DNA from: Bretschneidera sinensis
Taxonomy: Eukaryota; Streptophyta; Magnoliopsida; Brassicales; Akaniaceae
DNA: 64,000 bases
Assembly: GCA_023935145.1 (NCBI GenBank)
Contig: CM043704.1
Location: 97,412,873 to 97,476,872 of the forward strand
Reading direction: 5' to 3'
Shown here in pieces: positions 59,579 through 64,000 of the stretch; the stretch's first letter is position 1, and every line of letters begins with the position of its first letter. A model generated the notes under the pieces. The model did no database searches and was not told the DNA's origin. It saw only the letters and a program-made list of their open reading frames with translations. Both the position numbers and the translations under genes were made by a program.

Positions 59579-60054
59579 AGAGCAAGTAGTTGGTGATACT
59601 AAAATGAATGATAAAAGAAAATCTATACATCAAGCAGATACCAATCATTGGTCTTAAATATTTACGTGCTTCCAAATATGAAGGGCCTTCAAATTCCATG
59701 TAAAGACTAAAGACAGCTAATTCCACTACGATTCAGAATTTCAGATGCCAACAAAAAGATAAGGTTGTATTATATGTTTGGTCCCAGACCAAGAAATGAA
59801 TGTACCATAGTATCTACATGATATTTTCTTTTTCCCCTTTAATTAATTGACTTGAAAAAAAGTGAAAAATAAAAAATCTGATCAAGATACAGAACCCCAC
59901 TAATTTATAACTTCATAACTTATCCAAAACAAAGGCCAAGAAATTAAAACTTGGCCTGTTGACTGAGTGAGTTAACTTTCTTAATTGCAGCTTAGCTATG
60001 GCTACCAATTCTTCACCACTGAGCAGTTCTCTCATTTCACCACAGCTTCTGATT
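59579..60054 (+). repeat. Amidase-flank duplication, right copy
   Basis: Counterpart of 34706-35300. The sequence matches closely from agagcaagtagttggtgata through the amidase leader, with one large gap. The gypsy LTR border at 59576 abuts it directly. Confidence 0.9.
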
Positions 60055-62410
60055 CTTGTGGCCATATTGTCATCTGGGTACAACACTATCATCACTGTCC
60101 ATGCTTTCACATTCCAGGAAACAAACATAAAAGATATCCAAATAGCTTTCAAGCATAAACAACTCACTTCCAGGCAACTTGTCGAGTTCTATCTTAAAGA
60201 AATCTACAGGCTAAATCCGGTCCTTAGAGGGGTCATAGAGGTGAACCCAGATGCATTACACCAAGCTGATGAGGCTGACCACGAGCGCAAGGTTAAGGCA
60301 CCTGGCTCAGTACTGGGTGCATTACATGGTATCCCTATCCTTCTCAAGGATAACATTGCAACCAAGGACAAGCTTAACACCACGGCCGGTTCGTACGCGC
60401 TGCTCGGTTCTGTCATGCCTCGGGATGCCGGTGTGGTGAGGAAGTTGAGGAAAGCTGGGGCTATCATCTTGGGGAAGGCTAGCTTGAGTGAGTGGGCTGA
60501 TTTTAGGACCATTGGTGCACCCACTGGCTGGTGTGCGAGAACTGGCCAAGGAAGAGTGAGTTATTTGATCATAACCCTTTCTTTACTCATTACTAAAAAA
60601 ATTATGCTAAATTTATTTGCAAAGTTAGGCATCAAATGAATGAAGAAACTACTATAAGAAAAAATGTTTTGGATTTCTATGCAGAATCCTTATGTTTTGT
60701 CAGGAACTCCTTGTGGATCAAGCAGTGGATCAGCAATATCAGTAGCAGCAAATATGGCAGCAGTGTCACTAGGAACTGAGACTGCTGGCTCCATTCTATG
60801 TCCTTCCAGTTATAACTCAATAGTTGGCATCAAACCAACTGTTGGTCTAACCAGCAGAGCTGGAGTCATCCCAATCTCTCCTAGACAAGACACTGTTGGG
60901 TATGTCATCTGACTTTTTATTTCATGAAGATATGTTAGAATAGAACTAAATTTTTCCAAATTTATGACAATTTCAGAATTGAAATTTTAATGATTTGGAA
61001 TATACTTTACTACTTAGCTTCCTCTGCAACCAAAAACAGAGGATATATACTAATCCATTACCTATGATTTTCACTGCATTATGTAAAAAGAATAGACCAG
61101 TGATTACTTTTAAAAATTTATGGTTTTCTAAACGTTATTGTGACATTTTTATATTTTAATATTTACAGTTGGAGCTACATTACACAGAAATCACAGATTA
61201 TGGAATAAACTTCGAACTGTACACGTTTTCAAAATCATTTTGTATTACTTATAATGACTTCATGATTCTTTGTACAGAAATTTAACATTCCTGATAATCT
61301 TGTTTACTAAATTTCAATTTTTGATATGATTGTGACATTAATAAAGGACTTTTTGTCATGCTCAATTGGAACAGACCTATGTGCAGGACAGTGGCAGATG
61401 CTGTTTATGTTCTTGATGCAATTGCAGGCTTTGATTCTAATGATGAAGCAACCAGTAAGGCATCAAAATACATTCCCCGTGGTGGATACTCGCAATTTCT
61501 GAAGCCTAATGGACTAAAAGGGAAGAGACTAGGAATAGTGAGGAATCCGTTCTTCAATTTCAAAAAAGGATCTGGTCTGTCTAAAGCTTTTGAGCATCAT
61601 CTCCAGACTTTAAGGTATCATAACACACCCTTTACAGGCACTAATATCAATAATTTACACTTAATGACTCAAAGATACATGTGATTAATCTAATGTATTA
61701 CTGTTAACATGGCACAAATTCAGGAAAGGAGGGGCTGTTTTGATAGACCATCTTGAAATAGCCAACATTAACACCACATTGAACTGGACTGCAAGTGGCG
61801 AAGCTATTGCTTTGGTAGCTGAGTTTAAATTGGCCTTGAATGCTTACTTGAAAGAGCTGGTGGAATCCCCAGTGCGATCATTGGCAGAAGTTATAAATTT
61901 TAACAATAAATTCACGAAATTGGTGAAATTTTCAGCCCTATATATGGATTCTATTCACTTTTACAGTATTGTTCAAGGTTTTATCAACATGAGAAAATCT
62001 AAGACTTGATGAATGATGACTATTTTACTTGGATGACCATGCAGGAAAAGACAAAAGAATACGGCCAATACCTCTTTCTTGCAGCTGAAGAAACTAATGG
62101 AATTGGTGATACAGAGAAGGCGGCATTGTTAAACTTAGCAAGATTGTCAAGAAAAGGATTTGAGAAGTTGATGATGAAGAATAGGTTAGATGCATTGGTG
62201 ACTCCAGGTGCAGCATTTGTTCGTGTCGCTGCTGTTCTTGCTATTGGTGGATTTCCAGGAATTACTGTGCCTGCTGGGTATGATAATATGGGGGTACCCT
62301 TTGGCATTTGTTTTGGGGGACTAAAAGGCACAGAACCAAAGCTGATTGAAATTGCATATAGCTTTGAGCAAGCTACTAAGATCCGGAAGCCTCCTTCATT
62401 CAAGCCTTGA
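59998..62410 (+). CDS. Amidase-signature family amidase, copy D
   Basis: Five exons, 59998-60555, 60685-60899, 61375-61614, 61724-61922 and 62045-62410, join in frame to 525 residues. Exons 2, 3 and 4 have exactly the lengths of copy A (215, 240, 199). An N-terminal signal peptide is likely (about 1-35). The catalytic residues are Lys117 (LLKDNIATK), cis-Ser198 (GTPCGSSSGSA) and nucleophile Ser222 (TETAGSI), with the family spacing of 24 between the serines. The residue two before the nucleophile is Ala, where copies A and B have Asp. It is closer to pseudogene B than to A, for example SVLGALHGIPILLKDNIATK is shared with B. Substrate unknown; probably secretory. No lesion seen. Confidence 0.92.
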
Positions 62411-62474
62411 TGCTCTAAAAAAGTTTTATGTGTTGGAGTTTTACTAGCATCAGAGGATTAAATATACTGTTATG

Positions 62475-64000
62475 TGTTGTGCGATTATCCACCTAAATAA
62501 ATAAGTAAATAATCGCACTTGTTTTACTTGCAAGTGCACAAGGTCAACAGTGTAGTATAGTGTGCGAATGCAAGATCATCTCCACAGGGATTGGTAAAGT
62601 TCAATTTAGAATTATATTCGCAATATAAAAAGATAGAAATAATAAAAGCATTGAGAAATAATAAAGATAAAATATTAAGGATAAAGGCGTAGGGACTTGA
62701 TATCCACCACTAATTATGCTACCACAATATAACAGTATGCCAATGCTTTATTCATGCCATGTATACTTACTGGTTGCCAACCTAAGGGCATGGTATCTAC
62801 TCCTTAAGCTATTGATTTCCCTAAGCAACGAGTTAGGCATGGTATCTACTCTAACTCTTTTCTTCCTTAAGGGATTCAGCATGGTATCTGCTTGAGTTGT
62901 TCCTTAAGAAAGCATAAGTACTATGGAAATCGACAACCACATGAGACCTAGGGCATGGTATCTACTCCCGGTTTCCCATGTTGATTAACCCGGGTATCCG
63001 GATAAGATATCCCTTGTTACTAATGTTAGACCCAGGACTCGGTCATCCAAATTGATCTAACTAACAAGTCCATACCACATGCACATATTGATCAGACATA
63101 TACATATGAGAAATTTAAATAAAAGCAGGTATTAATCAAGTTTAAGCAACACAACATAAATATCGCAAGGCGCCAATACTAAATTTATTGTGTAAACATA
63201 ATTAGGGCTTCAACCAAGCCCTACTAAGAATTTAATTACACATAATAAAATAAAAAGGAAAGAAGAAACCCGAGAGAAGAGTCGTCAATTCCGCTCCCAA
63301 GCTCTTCACTCCAAGTAAAAGAAAAGAGAAAAGTGTTTTCTATCTAAGGTGTCTTTTTGTGTGTGAGTTACAAGTGTATTTATAGGTATTTGAGAAGTCC
63401 TAATAGACCCATAAGTCCTAAATTTTCCTAAAACGAAAATTCCTTTATTTCCAAAATAAAGTTATTTCCAAAATAGGGTTATTTCCAAAATAGGGTTCTG
63501 CAGTTTACTATTCACGCCTGTACATTTGTGCTCGATCGCATGTGTCCTTGCGCTCTATCGCACTGTGCACTCGATGCTACAAGTGTGCGCACGATCGTAT
63601 GTGCGCTCGATCGCATTGCATGTGCGCTCGATCGCACTTTGTCCATAAAGTGCTTCAGGGCTTCTAGATTTCTTCCTTAAAGTGCCAAAACTGCTTCTTT
63701 TTCTCCAAGACTCTATAAAAACATGTAAAACACACAAATGGAGTAAAAGATACCAAATTAACGTAATAAAGGATCTAACAAGTGTAAATAAAGGGGCTTA
63801 AATATGTATATTTAAGCGTCTATCACACCCCCAAACTTACATATTGCTAGTCCCTTAGCAATACTAAATTAAAAACTAAAACAGAAATATAGATAAATCC
63901 AATGTTCATAGTGTCAATAAAAAAATCTAGATTTTACACAAAACAATGATGCGCATTCATGAGCAAGCTTAACAAGTGTAAACATATATCTGCAATGAAT
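62475..64000. repeat. Unclassified dispersed repeat, truncated by the window end
   Basis: The B and D downstream flanks match up to 62474 and then diverge, so an insertion starts at 62475 (TGTTGTGCG...). It contains tgtagtatag and ctccacaggga, four spaced copies of GCATGGTATCT (about 62788-62960), a CGATCG palindrome array (63531-63645) and acacccccaaacttacatat (63825-63845). These phrases are familiar from non-coding dispersed plant repeats. No coding capacity; class and right end unknown. Confidence 0.6.
63531..63645. repeat. CGATCG palindrome array
   Basis: tgcgctcgatcgcac-type words recur: CGATCG is perfect at about 63533, 63592, 63608 and 63630, with two changed copies between. Spacing is irregular, about 15-30 bases. 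Confidence 0.85.

Overview
The window is nuclear DNA of a eudicot plant, probably a woody species, although the sequence does not fix the genus. The signs are long AT-rich introns with GT/AG borders, genes of plant-specific families, and dense layered transposable elements (LINE, Copia, Ty3/gypsy, CACTA, MITE-like). There is no bacterial-style operon, CRISPR array or plasmid feature.

Left part (1-28430), mostly single-copy genes on the + strand. In order: the last ~817 codons of a NUP205 nucleoporin gene (1-8936), with one 5.2-kb intron filled by nested transposons; an intronless, GC-rich cytosolic cyclophilin (11201-11722); a nine-exon NIPA-type magnesium transporter (13969-18889); a two-exon eIF4B-type translation factor (21234-23978); and a three-exon secreted Ole e 1/proline-rich cell-wall-type protein with an additional conserved-looking C-terminal domain (26067-28430). 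These are housekeeping or cell-surface functions with no evident joint pathway.

Right part (30400-64000), an unstable amidase cluster. Two apparently intact amidase-signature genes (A, 31568-34593; D, 59998-62410) share a five-exon structure. Between them lie a short start fragment (35248-35300) and a pseudogene (B, 36015-43671). B lost one catalytic-triad segment, carries frameshifts, and is split by a 5.2-kb Ty3/gypsy element with a GATCT target-site duplication. The flank downstream of A is repeated upstream of D, so the cluster grew by tandem duplication. A decayed 12.7-kb CACTA transposon (46095-58811, target duplication AGA) sits inside a Tat-like gypsy remnant between B and D. The CACTA element itself carries a 1.15-kb insertion with an array of CAGTCGACTG palindromes. 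A truncated Copia 5' end lies just upstream of gene A, and an unclassified repeat with CGATCG palindromes runs off the right edge.

I found no clearly new gene system. The observations most worth checking are the single-base frameshift in NUP205, the step-by-step record of amidase duplication and decay, the unassigned C-terminal domain of the Ole e 1 protein, the small non-autonomous LTR element with its own ORF, and the two unrelated repeats that both carry palindrome arrays. All exon borders were read by eye from splice sites and frame continuity. No alignment or database search was run.
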